A DNA stretch of 42,746 nucleotides from Rubrivivax sp. (GTDB taxonomy: Bacteria > Pseudomonadota > Gammaproteobacteria > Burkholderiales > Burkholderiaceae_C): contig JAJTDM010000022.1 in the NCBI GenBank assembly GCA_021300575.1, positions 1 through 42,746 of the forward strand, written 5' to 3'. Shown one piece after another: positions 8,383 through 16,843 of this stretch. Position 1 is the stretch's first letter, and the number at the start of each line of letters is the position of its first letter. The notes under the pieces are model-generated. The model ran no database searches, had not been told where the DNA came from, and was given only the letters and a program-made list of their open reading frames with translations. Made by a program: the position numbers and the translations under genes.

Positions 8383-9378
8383 TCAGTCGCCCTTGATGCC
8401 GTTGTCCTTGATGGCCTTGCCATAGCGCGCCAGCTGATCCCGCACGATGTTGGACATGGCCTGCGGGCTGCCGCCATCAGGCCTCAGCCCCACCTCGGCG
8501 AAGCGGCGGCGCATCTCCGGGTCGGCCAGGGCCTTGACCACTTCGGCGTTCAGGCGGTCGGTGATGTCCTTGGGCGTGCCCTTGGGCAGGGTGATGCCGA
8601 ACCAGGTGCTGTACTCAAAGCCCTGGATGCCGGCCTCCTTCAGCGTGGGGGTGTCGGGGTATTCGGGGTGGCGCTGGTCGGCCATGACGCCGATCAGCCT
8701 GAGCTTGCCACCCTTGGCCAGTGCGGCCACCGTGGCGATGCCCTGCACGGTCACGTCCACTTGGCCGCCAGCCACGTCCAGGGCAGCCTGGCTGGCGCCG
8801 CGGTACGGCACGTGCTTGATGTCGACGCCGGTGTGCGCGGCGAACAGGGCCCCGCCCATGTGCTGCGGGCTGCCGTTGCCACCCGAGGCGTAGGTGTAGC
8901 GGCCGGGTGCTGCCTTGGCAGCGGCCACCAGATCGGCCGCGCTCTTCCAGGGCGAATTGGCCGCCACGGCGATGCTGAACTCGATGATGGCCACGCGCGA
9001 GACGTGGACGAAGTCGGTCATCGGGTTGAAGGGCGTGTTCGGGTTCAGGTTCGGCACCATGGTCAGGATGCTGTCGTTGAACCCGCCGATGGTGTAGCCG
9101 TCCGGCGCGGCTTTGGCCAGTTGCGAGGCGCCGATGATCCCGGCGGCGCCGACGACGTTCTCCACCACCACCGTCTGGCCCATGTTCTGGGACATCTTGG
9201 CGGCCAGCAGGCGCGCGGCCACGTCCACCGCACTGCCTGCGGCCAGCGGCACGACCATGCGGATGGGCTTGGCCGGATAGGCCTGGGCATGGGCCGTGGC
9301 TGACCAGGGCAGGGCGACAGCGCAGGCCAGGGCCAGGGCGGCGCGGCGAAGGGCGTTGTGGGGGCGGGTACTTTTCAT
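8383..9378 (-). CDS. Bug/TctC family periplasmic binding protein 1
   Basis: This 331-residue protein has a signal peptide (Arg-rich start, hydrophobic core, cleavage near ATAHA at residue 31). The mature protein opens with YPAKPIRMVVPLAAGSAVD, the hallmark of Bug proteins of the tripartite tricarboxylate family. Later patterns are GAAGIIGASQLAKAAPDGYT and YASGGNGSPQHMGGALF. Bug proteins bind small carboxylates, including aromatic ones, through two beta-strand clamps. No TctA or TctB membrane gene is nearby, which is common for these expanded families. I chose the ATG at 9378 (GAGG just upstream) because a start 60 bp earlier would put an extra segment before the signal peptide. Confidence 0.93.
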   Translation of the reverse strand: MKSTRPHNALRRAALALACAVALPWSATAHAQAYPAKPIRMVVPLAAGSAVDVAARLLAAKMSQNMGQTVVVENVVGAAGIIGASQLAKAAPDGYTIGGFNDSILTMVPNLNPNTPFNPMTDFVHVSRVAIIEFSIAVAANSPWKSAADLVAAAKAAPGRYTYASGGNGSPQHMGGALFAAHTGVDIKHVPYRGASQAALDVAGGQVDVTVQGIATVAALAKGGKLRLIGVMADQRHPEYPDTPTLKEAGIQGFEYSTWFGITLPKGTPKDITDRLNAEVVKALADPEMRRRFAEVGLRPDGGSPQAMSNIVRDQLARYGKAIKDNGIKGD

Positions 9379-9502
9379 GAGTTGCCTCGGGAAGAAGAGT
9401 GGAAGGGATGACGGTAGGAGGGGGTTGGAAAGGATCACGAGCGGTGTTTTAGGGTGCCGTGGGAGGACTTGAGGAGACGGGCGGTAACCAACGGCGTGTC
9501 GC

Positions 9503-10651
9503 TCAGGGATGCAGACCGAGCACGCGGATGGCGTTCTCGCCCAGGATGGCCAGGCGGTCGTCGTCGCTGAGCTCTGGCGTGTTCATCACGTGCGTGACCG
9601 GGTGTTCTTCCCAGGGAATGGGGTGGTCGGTTCCGATCATGATCTGGCTGCTGCCCACCTCGGCGGCCAGGTGACGCAGCGCTTCGCCCGTGAACACCAG
9701 CGCATCGAAGTAGATCTGCCGGATGTACTCGGTGGGGCGCTTCTTCAGCACGATGGCCGGGTCGCAGTTCTGCGGTGAGACGAAGCAGCTGCGGTCCATG
9801 CGCGGGGCGTAGGAGCCGAGGAATCCGCCGCCGTGCGCGCCCAGTACCTTCAGCTCGGGGAAGCGGTCGAACACGCCCTCGAAGATCAGCTTCTGCAGCG
9901 CGATGGTGGTGTCCATCGGGTTGCCGATGACGTTGGACAGCCAGCCGTTGCCCTTGAAGCGCGCGGCCAGCTCCGGGGTGCTCTGCGGGTGGATGAACAG
10001 CATCACCCCCAGCTCCTGCGCCTTGGCCAGCACGGGGTGGAACTCGGCATGGCTGAAGTCGCGCCCGGCCACATTGCCGCCGATGGCTGCGCCCTTCAAG
10101 CCCAGGCGTCGTACCGCGGCTTCCAGCATTTCCACCGCCAGTTCAGGAAACTGCATCGGCAGCGAGGCAAAGGCTGCCAGACGGCGCGGCGCGTGCGCAC
10201 ACAACTCGGCCAGGCTTTCGTTGTGGATCTGGCAGATGGCCTGCGCGGTATCGCGGTCCTTGCGGTACCAGAAGGGGTTGATGCTCAGCACCTGCAGGTC
10301 GATGCCCATGCGGTCCATGGCCTCGAAGCGCGCGGCCAGTTGCTGCTCGACCTGCAGGAAGTGCTCGGGCACGCCCTTGACGGGCGGCAGCACCGCCTTG
10401 GCTTCCTCGCCCATCAGGTCCAGCGCCGCCTGGAAGTAGCAGTGGGCATGCACGTCCACGGTGCGGGCGCTCCGGCCCTTCAGGACCACCGGTGCGCGGC
10501 CGGGTTGCGCGCTGGCACCCAGGCTGGCGCCACCGCCCCCACCACCGTTGTCCGGCATGACGTTGCTGTGCAGCGGCAGCCCGGCACAGCCGCAGAACCA
10601 GAAGCCGTTGCCGTGGTGGTGGGTGGAAGATCGGGGGAAGAGCCAGCTCAT
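9503..10651 (-). CDS. ACMSD-like amidohydrolase / probable decarboxylase 1 with Cys/His-rich N-terminus
   Basis: This 382-residue protein is of the amidohydrolase_2 family (relatives: ACMSD, gamma-resorcylate decarboxylase, 3,6-dihydroxypicolinate decarboxylase). The metal and catalytic residues are present: H68 and H70 in VDVHAHC, H221 in FIHPQ, H273 in GAHGGGF and D342 in GTDHP. These enzymes remove CO2 non-oxidatively from aromatic or muconate-like acids. Oddly, about 60 extra residues precede the barrel. They include HHHGNGFWFCGCAG with a later His, and a run of six Gly. The start ATG overlaps the stop codon of the preceding [2Fe-2S] gene as ATGA, so the two are translationally coupled. 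That overlap supports the long N-terminus. Confidence 0.9.
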   Translation of the reverse strand: MSWLFPRSSTHHHGNGFWFCGCAGLPLHSNVMPDNGGGGGGASLGASAQPGRAPVVLKGRSARTVDVHAHCYFQAALDLMGEEAKAVLPPVKGVPEHFLQVEQQLAARFEAMDRMGIDLQVLSINPFWYRKDRDTAQAICQIHNESLAELCAHAPRRLAAFASLPMQFPELAVEMLEAAVRRLGLKGAAIGGNVAGRDFSHAEFHPVLAKAQELGVMLFIHPQSTPELAARFKGNGWLSNVIGNPMDTTIALQKLIFEGVFDRFPELKVLGAHGGGFLGSYAPRMDRSCFVSPQNCDPAIVLKKRPTEYIRQIYFDALVFTGEALRHLAAEVGSSQIMIGTDHPIPWEEHPVTHVMNTPELSDDDRLAILGENAIRVLGLHP

Positions 10652-11148
10652 GGGGTGTCGGAGACGGAGAACGATGAGGGCGCCGAGCGGTTGGCCATGG
10701 CGTCGGCCGCGCGCTGCACCGCGCGGATCATGCGGTTGTGGGCGCCGCAGCGGCACAGGTGCTTGTCCAGCGCCTGGACGATGGTCTCGCGCGAGGGGTT
10801 CGGCTCGCGCGCCAGCAAGGCTGCGGCCGAGGTGAGGATCCCGGCGACGCAGTAGCCGCACTGCGCGGCACGCTCGTCGCAGAAGGCGGTCTGCAGCGGG
10901 TGCGGCTGCTCTGCGGTGCCCAGCCCCTCCAGCGTGACCACCTGCCGGCCCTGCACCGACCACAGGGGCAGGTTGCATGCGGTCTGTGGCTGGCCGTCCA
11001 CCAGCACCATGCAGGCGCCGCACTCGCCCTGACCGCAGCCGAACTTCGGGCCACTCAGACCTTGCTCGTCGCGCAGCACGGCCAGCAGCGGCACGGCGTC
11101 GTCGGTGTCGACGTTGCAGGGCTTGCCGTTGAGGTGAAAGGCGGGCAT
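10648..11148 (-). CDS. [2Fe-2S] subunit of a molybdenum hydroxylase (isoquinoline 1-oxidoreductase alpha type)
   Basis: This 166-residue protein has the two-cluster layout of the small xanthine-oxidase-family subunit. A plant-type ferredoxin site lies at C38, C43, C46 and C58 (FGCGQGECGACMVLV, TACNL). A second cluster lies at C97, C100, C132 and C134 (CGYC, LCRC). It passes electrons from the molybdenum centre to an external acceptor. Its ATG lies 2 bp after the large-subunit stop, and its own stop overlaps the amidohydrolase start. The frame is open further upstream, but that part lies inside the large-subunit gene and is not coding. Relatives are the alpha subunits of isoquinoline and nicotinate dehydrogenases. 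Confidence 0.94.
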   Translation of the reverse strand: MPAFHLNGKPCNVDTDDAVPLLAVLRDEQGLSGPKFGCGQGECGACMVLVDGQPQTACNLPLWSVQGRQVVTLEGLGTAEQPHPLQTAFCDERAAQCGYCVAGILTSAAALLAREPNPSRETIVQALDKHLCRCGAHNRMIRAVQRAADAMANRSAPSSFSVSDTP

Positions 11149-11150
11149 GG

Positions 11151-13364
11151 TCAAGCGCCTTCTGCGGCATGCACCGCCTGCAAGAGCTTGTCCGGGGTCA
11201 GCGGCAAGCTGCGCACCCGCACGCCCAGGGCGTCCGCCACGGCGTTGGCAATGGCCGCAGCCACCGGTCCCTGCGCGGCCTCGCCGGCGCCCAGGCTGGG
11301 TTGGTCGGGACGGTCCAGCACATGTACCCGCACCCGCGGCACTTCCGAGAACCGCAGCACGGGGTAGCTCTCCCAGCCCGTGCTGGTCAGGCCATCGGGC
11401 GTGAACGCCACCTGCTCCTTCAGTGTCCAGCTGGTGCTCTGCACCGCCCCGCCTTCGATCTGGTTGACCACGCCGTCCAGGTCCACCACCGTGCCCACGT
11501 CCACCACCAGGTCCAGATCCGTCACTCGTACGGTGTCGGTCACCTGCACGCGCGCGATGACGGCGCACCAGGCGCCGCTGTTCTTGTAGCGTGCCCAGGC
11601 CAGGCCGTGGCCCGTACCTTCGGGTGCGCGGGCCCGGTCGGCCCAGCCAGGTGAGCGCTCGGTCACCGCCTTCAGCACCGCCAGGGCCCGTTCATCGTCG
11701 AGATGGCGCTGGCGGAAGGCCAGGGGGTCCTGCCCCAGGGTGCGCGCCATCTCGTCCATGAAGCTCTCGATGGCAAAGACGTTGGCGTAGCCGCCCAGTG
11801 CGCGCATGGCCGAGGTGCGCAGCGGCATCACGGTCAGGCGATGGTTCAGCACCTCGAGGTGGGGCACCGTGTAGGCCGGCACGGCGTTACGGTCGGCCCC
11901 ACCCCCGGCGGCCAGCGGCGGGTTGATGGGCAGGGGCAGGGCCGTGGCCTGCGCGCGCTCGCTGGCGGCCAGCAAGGTGGGCGCGCGGGCGCGGCCGGGG
12001 CGTGAGCTGTGCCCGTTGGACCACAACGCATGCCGCCAGTGGGTGATCTGCCCGGTGTCGTCCACCCGGGCCTCCAGGCGCACCAGTTGCGCGGCCCCCA
12101 GGGGGCTGTGGGTCAGCTCGTCTTCACGCGACCACAGCACGCGCACCGGCTTGCCGGTGCAGCGCAGCGCCATCAGCACCGCGTCCAGGGCCACGTCGTC
12201 GGCACCGTTGTGGCCGTAGCAGCCGGCACCCTCCACATGGTGAAGCGTGATGGCCTCCTTGGGTACCGGCAACGCTTCCTGTGACAGCGCCAGCACCAGG
12301 TCGTCACGCAGGTTGTGGATGCCCTGGCTGTGGGTCCAGACCTCCAGGGCCGCGCCATCCCAGCGCGCGATGGCGCAGGAGGGGCCGATGGAGGCGTGGG
12401 CCAGGTACGGCTTGAAGTACTCGCCCCGGAAGACCTGACCGTCTGACGGAAGTTCGGGTTCGCCACGCCGGGCGGACACGGTCTGCTCACAGGGCGCCTG
12501 TTGCAGGAAGTCGGGCAGGGCGTGGGGGTCGGGCAGTGGCGAGCCTTGTCCCCAGGGCAGGCGGCTGCGCAGGCGCTGCGCGGCGGCGTCGGCGTCACGC
12601 TCCCGCTCGGCCACCACGGCCACAAAGCGCCCGTCGGCCCAGGCCTTCACCTGCGGCATCTGCGCGTGCAGGTCTTGCAACGCGTCGGCGGCCGAGCCAG
12701 CCAGCGGCGTGTCCAGCAGCGGCGCACGCAGCACCCGCCCGTGCCACATGCCGGGCAGGCGCAGGTCATGAACAAAGCGCGGACGCCCCAGCACCTTGTC
12801 CTCCAGGTCCGGCCTGGGCAGCCGCGTGCGGCCCAGCAGGGTGCGGTCCTCGGGGCGCTTGGGCAGGTAGCGGCCGGTGTATTCCTGGTCCAGATCCGCT
12901 GCGGTCAGCAAGCTCCAGTAGTCGCCCAGCACCTGCCCGTCGGGTCCGATGACACGGCCCTCGTGCACCCGCAGTTGTTCGGGTGTATGCCCGCTCCTGG
13001 CAGCGGCCTTCTCAAGCGCCAGCCCCCGCATTTCCGCACAGGCGTGACGCAGGGCGCCGCCGCCGTCCTGCACCGACAGGCTGCCCGAGGTCATGCCCTC
13101 GTCCGGGCCGTGGGCAGTGCTGGCCGTGACCAGGGTGAGGGCCTCGGGAGGAAGGTCCACCTCTTCCGCCGCGATCAGCCGTAGCGCGGTGAGGATGCCC
13201 TGCCCCAGTTCGGCCTTGCCGGTGAAGACGTCCACACGCCCGCCCTCGGCCAGGCGGATCCACTTCGACAGTCTGCGGTTGGTGTGCAGGCTGCCCGGCA
13301 GCTGCGCCCGGCCGTCGGTACGGTCGATGACGAAGCCGCGTGGGGCGCTGGTGGCCATGGACAT
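11151..13364 (-). CDS. Molybdopterin-binding subunit of a molybdenum hydroxylase (isoquinoline 1-oxidoreductase beta type)
   Basis: This 737-residue protein resembles the large subunit of isoquinoline 1-oxidoreductase and nicotinate dehydrogenase. It begins with GRVDVFTGKAELGQGILTAL, has the hammerhead segment with LEDKVLGRPRFVHDLRLPGMW, and ends with GAGEAAQGPVAAAIANAV, which holds the catalytic Glu of the family. These enzymes insert oxygen from water next to a ring nitrogen or oxidise an aldehyde. There is no C-terminal cytochrome c domain, unlike NicB, and no FAD-subunit gene nearby, so the electron acceptor is probably a cytochrome or quinone. It is followed by the [2Fe-2S] gene with a 2-bp gap. 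A second in-frame ATG lies two codons in. Confidence 0.93.
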   Translation of the reverse strand: MSMATSAPRGFVIDRTDGRAQLPGSLHTNRRLSKWIRLAEGGRVDVFTGKAELGQGILTALRLIAAEEVDLPPEALTLVTASTAHGPDEGMTSGSLSVQDGGGALRHACAEMRGLALEKAAARSGHTPEQLRVHEGRVIGPDGQVLGDYWSLLTAADLDQEYTGRYLPKRPEDRTLLGRTRLPRPDLEDKVLGRPRFVHDLRLPGMWHGRVLRAPLLDTPLAGSAADALQDLHAQMPQVKAWADGRFVAVVAERERDADAAAQRLRSRLPWGQGSPLPDPHALPDFLQQAPCEQTVSARRGEPELPSDGQVFRGEYFKPYLAHASIGPSCAIARWDGAALEVWTHSQGIHNLRDDLVLALSQEALPVPKEAITLHHVEGAGCYGHNGADDVALDAVLMALRCTGKPVRVLWSREDELTHSPLGAAQLVRLEARVDDTGQITHWRHALWSNGHSSRPGRARAPTLLAASERAQATALPLPINPPLAAGGGADRNAVPAYTVPHLEVLNHRLTVMPLRTSAMRALGGYANVFAIESFMDEMARTLGQDPLAFRQRHLDDERALAVLKAVTERSPGWADRARAPEGTGHGLAWARYKNSGAWCAVIARVQVTDTVRVTDLDLVVDVGTVVDLDGVVNQIEGGAVQSTSWTLKEQVAFTPDGLTSTGWESYPVLRFSEVPRVRVHVLDRPDQPSLGAGEAAQGPVAAAIANAVADALGVRVRSLPLTPDKLLQAVHAAEGA

Positions 13365-13392
13365 GGGGTGGGCGGCTCAGTTCACGGGTTCG

Positions 13393-14445
13393 TCAGACCA
13401 GCGGCGCAATGCCGAGTTCACCTGCCAGCGTGGTCATGTCGGCCACCACGCCTGCGGACAGCGGAATGCCCGTGGCCGCGTATTGCTGGCGCCGCTGGTG
13501 GCTCTGCTCGCCCGGCAGCCAGATGCGCTCCACGCCTGGCAGGCGCTCGGCACCGCGCAGGTCGCGCACCAGCTTGTCCACGGCGTGCTTGAAGTCCTGC
13601 GGGTCGCCAAAGGCGACCAGGTCGATCACCAGGATGGCCTGTCCGGTGTTGGTCACGCTCACATGGTCGGCGTTGAAGTCGATGACGTCGCGCCCCATGG
13701 CCGCGCCGCCCAAGGTGCCGGCCAACAGGCCGACGATGAGCGCCAGGCCGTAGCCCTTGTGCCCGCCGATGGGCAGGAGGAAACCTTCGCCCGAGCGGTT
13801 GGGATCCAGCAGCGGCTGGCCCTGGCGGTCGATCATCCAGCCCTCGGGCATCATCTCGCCGGCCTTGGCCTTGGCCTTGACCTTGCCGTAGGCCGCCACC
13901 GTGGTGGCCATGTCCAGCACCACGGGCGGCTCTTCGTCCGCCGGGATGCCCGCGGAGATGGGGTTGGTGGACAGCAGCATGTCCATGCCGCCCCATGGCG
14001 GGAGGTGGTTGGCATTGCCCACCGCGAAATACAGCCCCAGCATGTCGTGCTGCAGCGGCTTGCGGGCGTAAAGCGACGCCGGGCCGGCGTGGTTGCTCAT
14101 GCGGGTGCTGACCCAGGCCACACCGGTGTCACGGGCCTTGGCGATGGCCAGGTCCACGGCCTTGCTGACCACCAGATGGCCCATGCCGTTGTCGCCGTCC
14201 ACCACCGCCATGGCCGCCCGCTCACGCACCACCTTGATGTCCGGGTGGATGTTGATGCCCCCCGCCCGGATGCGCTTGATGTACTGCGGCAGGCGGATCA
14301 CGCCATGTCCATCCGAGCCTTGCAGGTCGGCCTCGGCCATGAGCGAGGCCACCTGGGTGGCGTCGGCCTCGGGCAGGCCCTGGCTCAGGAAGGCTGACTG
14401 GATGAAGGCTTTCAGGGCCTCGAAGCGGACGGTGGCGGCAGGCAT
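13393..14445 (-). CDS. Ldh-family (malate/L-lactate/ureidoglycolate-type) NAD(P)-dependent oxidoreductase
   Basis: This 350-residue protein is of the Ldh_2 family (ComC, AllD, MdH type), which reduces or oxidises 2-hydroxy acids with NAD(P). Visible signatures are DLQGSDGHGVIRLPQY with the active-site His, VSTRMSNHAGPASLYA, LSTNPISAGIPA and GGHKGYGLAL. It is the first gene of the leftward array and diverges from the LysR gene across 129 bp. A TTG two codons upstream is an alternative start; I prefer the ATG, although neither has a strong Shine-Dalgarno. It may oxidise a hydroxy-acid intermediate or product of the pathway. Confidence 0.92.
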   Translation of the reverse strand: MPAATVRFEALKAFIQSAFLSQGLPEADATQVASLMAEADLQGSDGHGVIRLPQYIKRIRAGGINIHPDIKVVRERAAMAVVDGDNGMGHLVVSKAVDLAIAKARDTGVAWVSTRMSNHAGPASLYARKPLQHDMLGLYFAVGNANHLPPWGGMDMLLSTNPISAGIPADEEPPVVLDMATTVAAYGKVKAKAKAGEMMPEGWMIDRQGQPLLDPNRSGEGFLLPIGGHKGYGLALIVGLLAGTLGGAAMGRDVIDFNADHVSVTNTGQAILVIDLVAFGDPQDFKHAVDKLVRDLRGAERLPGVERIWLPGEQSHQRRQQYAATGIPLSAGVVADMTTLAGELGIAPLV

Positions 14446-14503
14446 GGTCAAGGAGCCGGCAGGCTCGGGTCAGGATGCCATCAGGTTAGCAGTCGGGGCG
14501 CCG

Positions 14504-14545
14504 AAGTCCAATGCTGGATTTGGCCTTTGCCATATCATTTCGGCA
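14504..14545. promoter_or_regulatory. Candidate operators in the LysR / array-1 divergent promoter
   Basis: Two imperfect dyads lie between the divergent starts. One is AAGTCCA-ATGC-TGGATTT at 14504-14521, with 6 of 7 arm positions complementary. The other is TGCC-N10-GGCA at 14528-14545, ending 29 bp before the LysR start codon. LysR proteins usually bind such dyads between their own gene and the target operon. Neither is a clean T-N11-A box, so the assignment is tentative. Confidence 0.35.
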
Positions 14546-14574
14546 TCGCATCAGGGTGAACCCGGAGGCCGAAC

Positions 14575-15510
14575 TTGCACCTGCGCACCCTTCGCAATTT
14601 CATCGCCGTGGCCGATGCCGGCAGCCTCACCGCCGCAGCGGCTGCAATACCGATCGCGCAGCCCGCATTGACCCGTCAATTGCGCGAACTGGAGCGCGAG
14701 ACGGGCGTGCAACTGGTGCAGCGCTTGCCGCGCGGCGTTCGCCTGACCCCTGCCGGCGTGACCTTCTACGAGTCCGCTCAGCGCATCCTGGCCGAGGCCA
14801 CGCAGATGAGCCAGCGCCTTGCGCGCAGCCGACCCGGCAGCCGCGCCAGTGTCACGGTGGGCGTGTCGCCCACGCTCGCGCGCGTGCTGTTGCCGGGCCT
14901 GTTCGAGCACTGTGCCAACAGTCCGCAGGACGTGGTGCTGCGCTCGCGCGAGGCCTTCACGCCCGCGTTGCTGGACTGGCTGGAGCGCGGCATCATCGAC
15001 ATGGCCGTGGTGACCAATCCGGAGTCCGGGCGCCCGCTGGCCCTGCAGCCGCTGCTGGGCGAACCCTTCGCCCTGGTGGCGCATGCCTCCTTGCGCGTCG
15101 GGCCGGTGGTGTCGGTGCCGCAACTGGCACGCATCCCCGTGCTGATGACCAGCTTGCACCGCGGCATCCTCGAGCGCCAGATGCGATCTCTGGGCAAGAC
15201 CCTGAACGTGCAGGCCGAGATCGACTCGGTGGAGGCGATCCGGGAACTGGTGATGCGCGGACGCTGGGCCACCATCATGCCGGTGTCGGTGTTCAAGGCC
15301 CACCCGCTGCCGCCGGAGCTGGCGTTGTCTGAGATTTCAGGCGTGCAACTGAACCGGCTGCTGGTGCTGGCCACGCGGGCCGACCCGCGCCCGCCGCCGG
15401 CCCTGGCGCTGGTGCAGGAGATGCTGGACGCGGAGTTCTCGCGCCTGGTGCGTCAGGGCACCTTCAGCTTCGGGCCGGGGCAAGCAGAAAGCCCAGCACG
15501 GCCCGGTTGA
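14575..15510 (+). CDS. LysR-family transcriptional regulator
   Basis: This 311-residue protein has an N-terminal winged helix-turn-helix (residues about 2-60; FIAVADAGSLTAAAAA, then ALTRQLRELE) followed by a LysR substrate-binding domain. The start is a TTG at 14575, supported by GGAGG six bases upstream and by the family's usual LRTLRNF opening. No ATG is placed suitably. It diverges from the 13-gene array and probably controls it in response to the substrate or an intermediate. The last 47 bp overlap the end of the oppositely directed alpha/beta hydrolase gene. Confidence 0.93.
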   Translation: MHLRTLRNFIAVADAGSLTAAAAAIPIAQPALTRQLRELERETGVQLVQRLPRGVRLTPAGVTFYESAQRILAEATQMSQRLARSRPGSRASVTVGVSPTLARVLLPGLFEHCANSPQDVVLRSREAFTPALLDWLERGIIDMAVVTNPESGRPLALQPLLGEPFALVAHASLRVGPVVSVPQLARIPVLMTSLHRGILERQMRSLGKTLNVQAEIDSVEAIRELVMRGRWATIMPVSVFKAHPLPPELALSEISGVQLNRLLVLATRADPRPPPALALVQEMLDAEFSRLVRQGTFSFGPGQAESPARPG

Positions 15511-16255
15511 AGGCCTGAGCCTGTTCCAGGTTGGGCAGGTGCGCGGCGTCGGCCAGCACCTGCAGCCGGGCGCCGGGCCAGTGCTCGGCGATAAGCTGCG
15601 CCATGGCGGGTGGTGTGCCCTGGTCCTGGTCCCCCACCAGCACCAGCGCGGGATGACCCAGGGTGCGCAGCCGTTCCAGTGTGCTGACGCCGGCGATTGC
15701 GGCACAGCATCCGGCGTAGCCTTCCACGGAGGTGCCGGCAATCATGGCGCCGATGCGGGCCATGAGAGCAGGCTCGCGGTTGCGGAAGGGTTCTGTGAAC
15801 CAGCGCGACAGCGTACCTTCCACCAGGGCCGCCATGCCCGAGGCGCGCGCGGCCTGCGCGCGGTCTCCCCACATCTGCACGGCGTTCGGTGCACCCTGGC
15901 CCGTGGTGTCGGCCAGCACCACGCGGTCCAGCACCTCGGGGTGGCGCAGGGCCATCACCTGCCCGATCATGCCCCCCATGGACAGGCCCAGCCAGTGGGT
16001 ACGCGCCACGCCCAGATGCGCCAGCAGGCCGCGCGCGTCATCGGCCATCTGCTCCAGGCTGTAGGGCCCTGGCGGGGCATCGGTCTGCCCGTGGCCACGC
16101 GTGTCCACGTTGAGGACGGTGAAATGCGCGCTCAGCGCCTCCACTTGGGGCGCCCACATGCCCCCGTGCGCGGCCAGCGAGTGGGACAGGGTGACCCACG
16201 GGCCCTGGCCCGAGATCTCGTAGTGGATGTCGATGTCGCCGATGCGTGCCTTCAT
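15464..16255 (-). CDS. Alpha/beta-fold hydrolase, enol-lactonase/deformylase-like
   Basis: This 263-residue protein has a full catalytic set: oxyanion-side HSLAAHGGMW, nucleophile S92 in LGLSMGGMIG, acid Asp in LVGDQDQGTPP and His in DAAHLPNLEQ. Overall it looks like 3-oxoadipate enol-lactonase (PcaD). Relatives in pyridine pathways hydrolyse N-formylmaleamate, so a lactonase or a deformylase are both possible. The ATG at 16255 follows GGAGG; the 40 codons upstream in frame overlap the preceding gene and are not needed. It is the last gene of its leftward array. Its 3' end overlaps the LysR 3' end by 47 bp, tail to tail. Confidence 0.9.
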   Translation of the reverse strand: MKARIGDIDIHYEISGQGPWVTLSHSLAAHGGMWAPQVEALSAHFTVLNVDTRGHGQTDAPPGPYSLEQMADDARGLLAHLGVARTHWLGLSMGGMIGQVMALRHPEVLDRVVLADTTGQGAPNAVQMWGDRAQAARASGMAALVEGTLSRWFTEPFRNREPALMARIGAMIAGTSVEGYAGCCAAIAGVSTLERLRTLGHPALVLVGDQDQGTPPAMAQLIAEHWPGARLQVLADAAHLPNLEQAQAFNRAVLGFLLAPARS

Positions 16256-16286
16256 GGAGCCTCCGTGCGCTGGGGTGGGGCGCTGT

Positions 16287-16748
16287 TCAGGGCTTGGGGC
16301 CGCCGCAGTCGGGCACCAGGCCGGTGGACTCGATGCCGGCGACGGCGCAGATCTCGTCATTGGCGGAGGTCTCACCGCTCACGCCCACCGCACCCAGCAA
16401 CTGGCCTTGCGCATCGCGGATCAGCACGCCGCCGCGCACGGGCACCAGGTTGCCCTCGCTCAGGCCCTGCACCGCCTGGATGAAGCCCGGCACGTGGCCA
16501 TAGCGCTTTTCCAGTTCCTGCCCGCCAAAACCCATGCCCAGCGCGCCCAACGCCTTGCCGCGCGCAATCTCGAAGCGGTACAGGCTGGTGCCCTCTTCGG
16601 CCAGAAAGGCCTTGAGCGTGCCCCGCGTGTCCAGCACGGCCACGGCCAGCGGCAGCATGCCGGCAGCGCGGCCTTTGACCAAGGTGGCCTGGGCGATCTG
16701 CAAGGCGCCGTCCAGCGCGATTGAGGAGAAGGAATGGGTGAGGGACAT
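16287..16748 (-). CDS. HbpS/GlcG-like protein
   Basis: This 153-residue protein fits the GlcG/HbpS family (PF03928), with AVAVLDTRGTLKAFL, ARGKALGALGMGF, VPVRGGVLIRD and GAVGVSGETSANDE. Members bind haem or act as accessory or degradative proteins; some in aromatic and N-heterocycle clusters have been linked to intermediate turnover, but no single reaction is established. There is no signal peptide. It lies between the LLM monooxygenase and alpha/beta hydrolase genes, 31 bp from the latter, in the same direction. Confidence 0.88.
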   Translation of the reverse strand: MSLTHSFSSIALDGALQIAQATLVKGRAAGMLPLAVAVLDTRGTLKAFLAEEGTSLYRFEIARGKALGALGMGFGGQELEKRYGHVPGFIQAVQGLSEGNLVPVRGGVLIRDAQGQLLGAVGVSGETSANDEICAVAGIESTGLVPDCGGPKP

Positions 16749-16843
16749 GATGAGGTGCCGGAGTTGAAGAGGGTGAAAGGATGGGGGAGAGGGCAGGACT
16801 GCTTTTCGGGCCGCCCGAAACCGTGCAGGCCCGGACCTGCCGT

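Noticed and set aside
11149..11568. Possible N-terminal extension of the [2Fe-2S] subunit
   Set aside because: The frame continues upstream but overlaps the large-subunit coding sequence; the ATG at 11148 starts exactly at the ferredoxin domain and gives the family's usual length.
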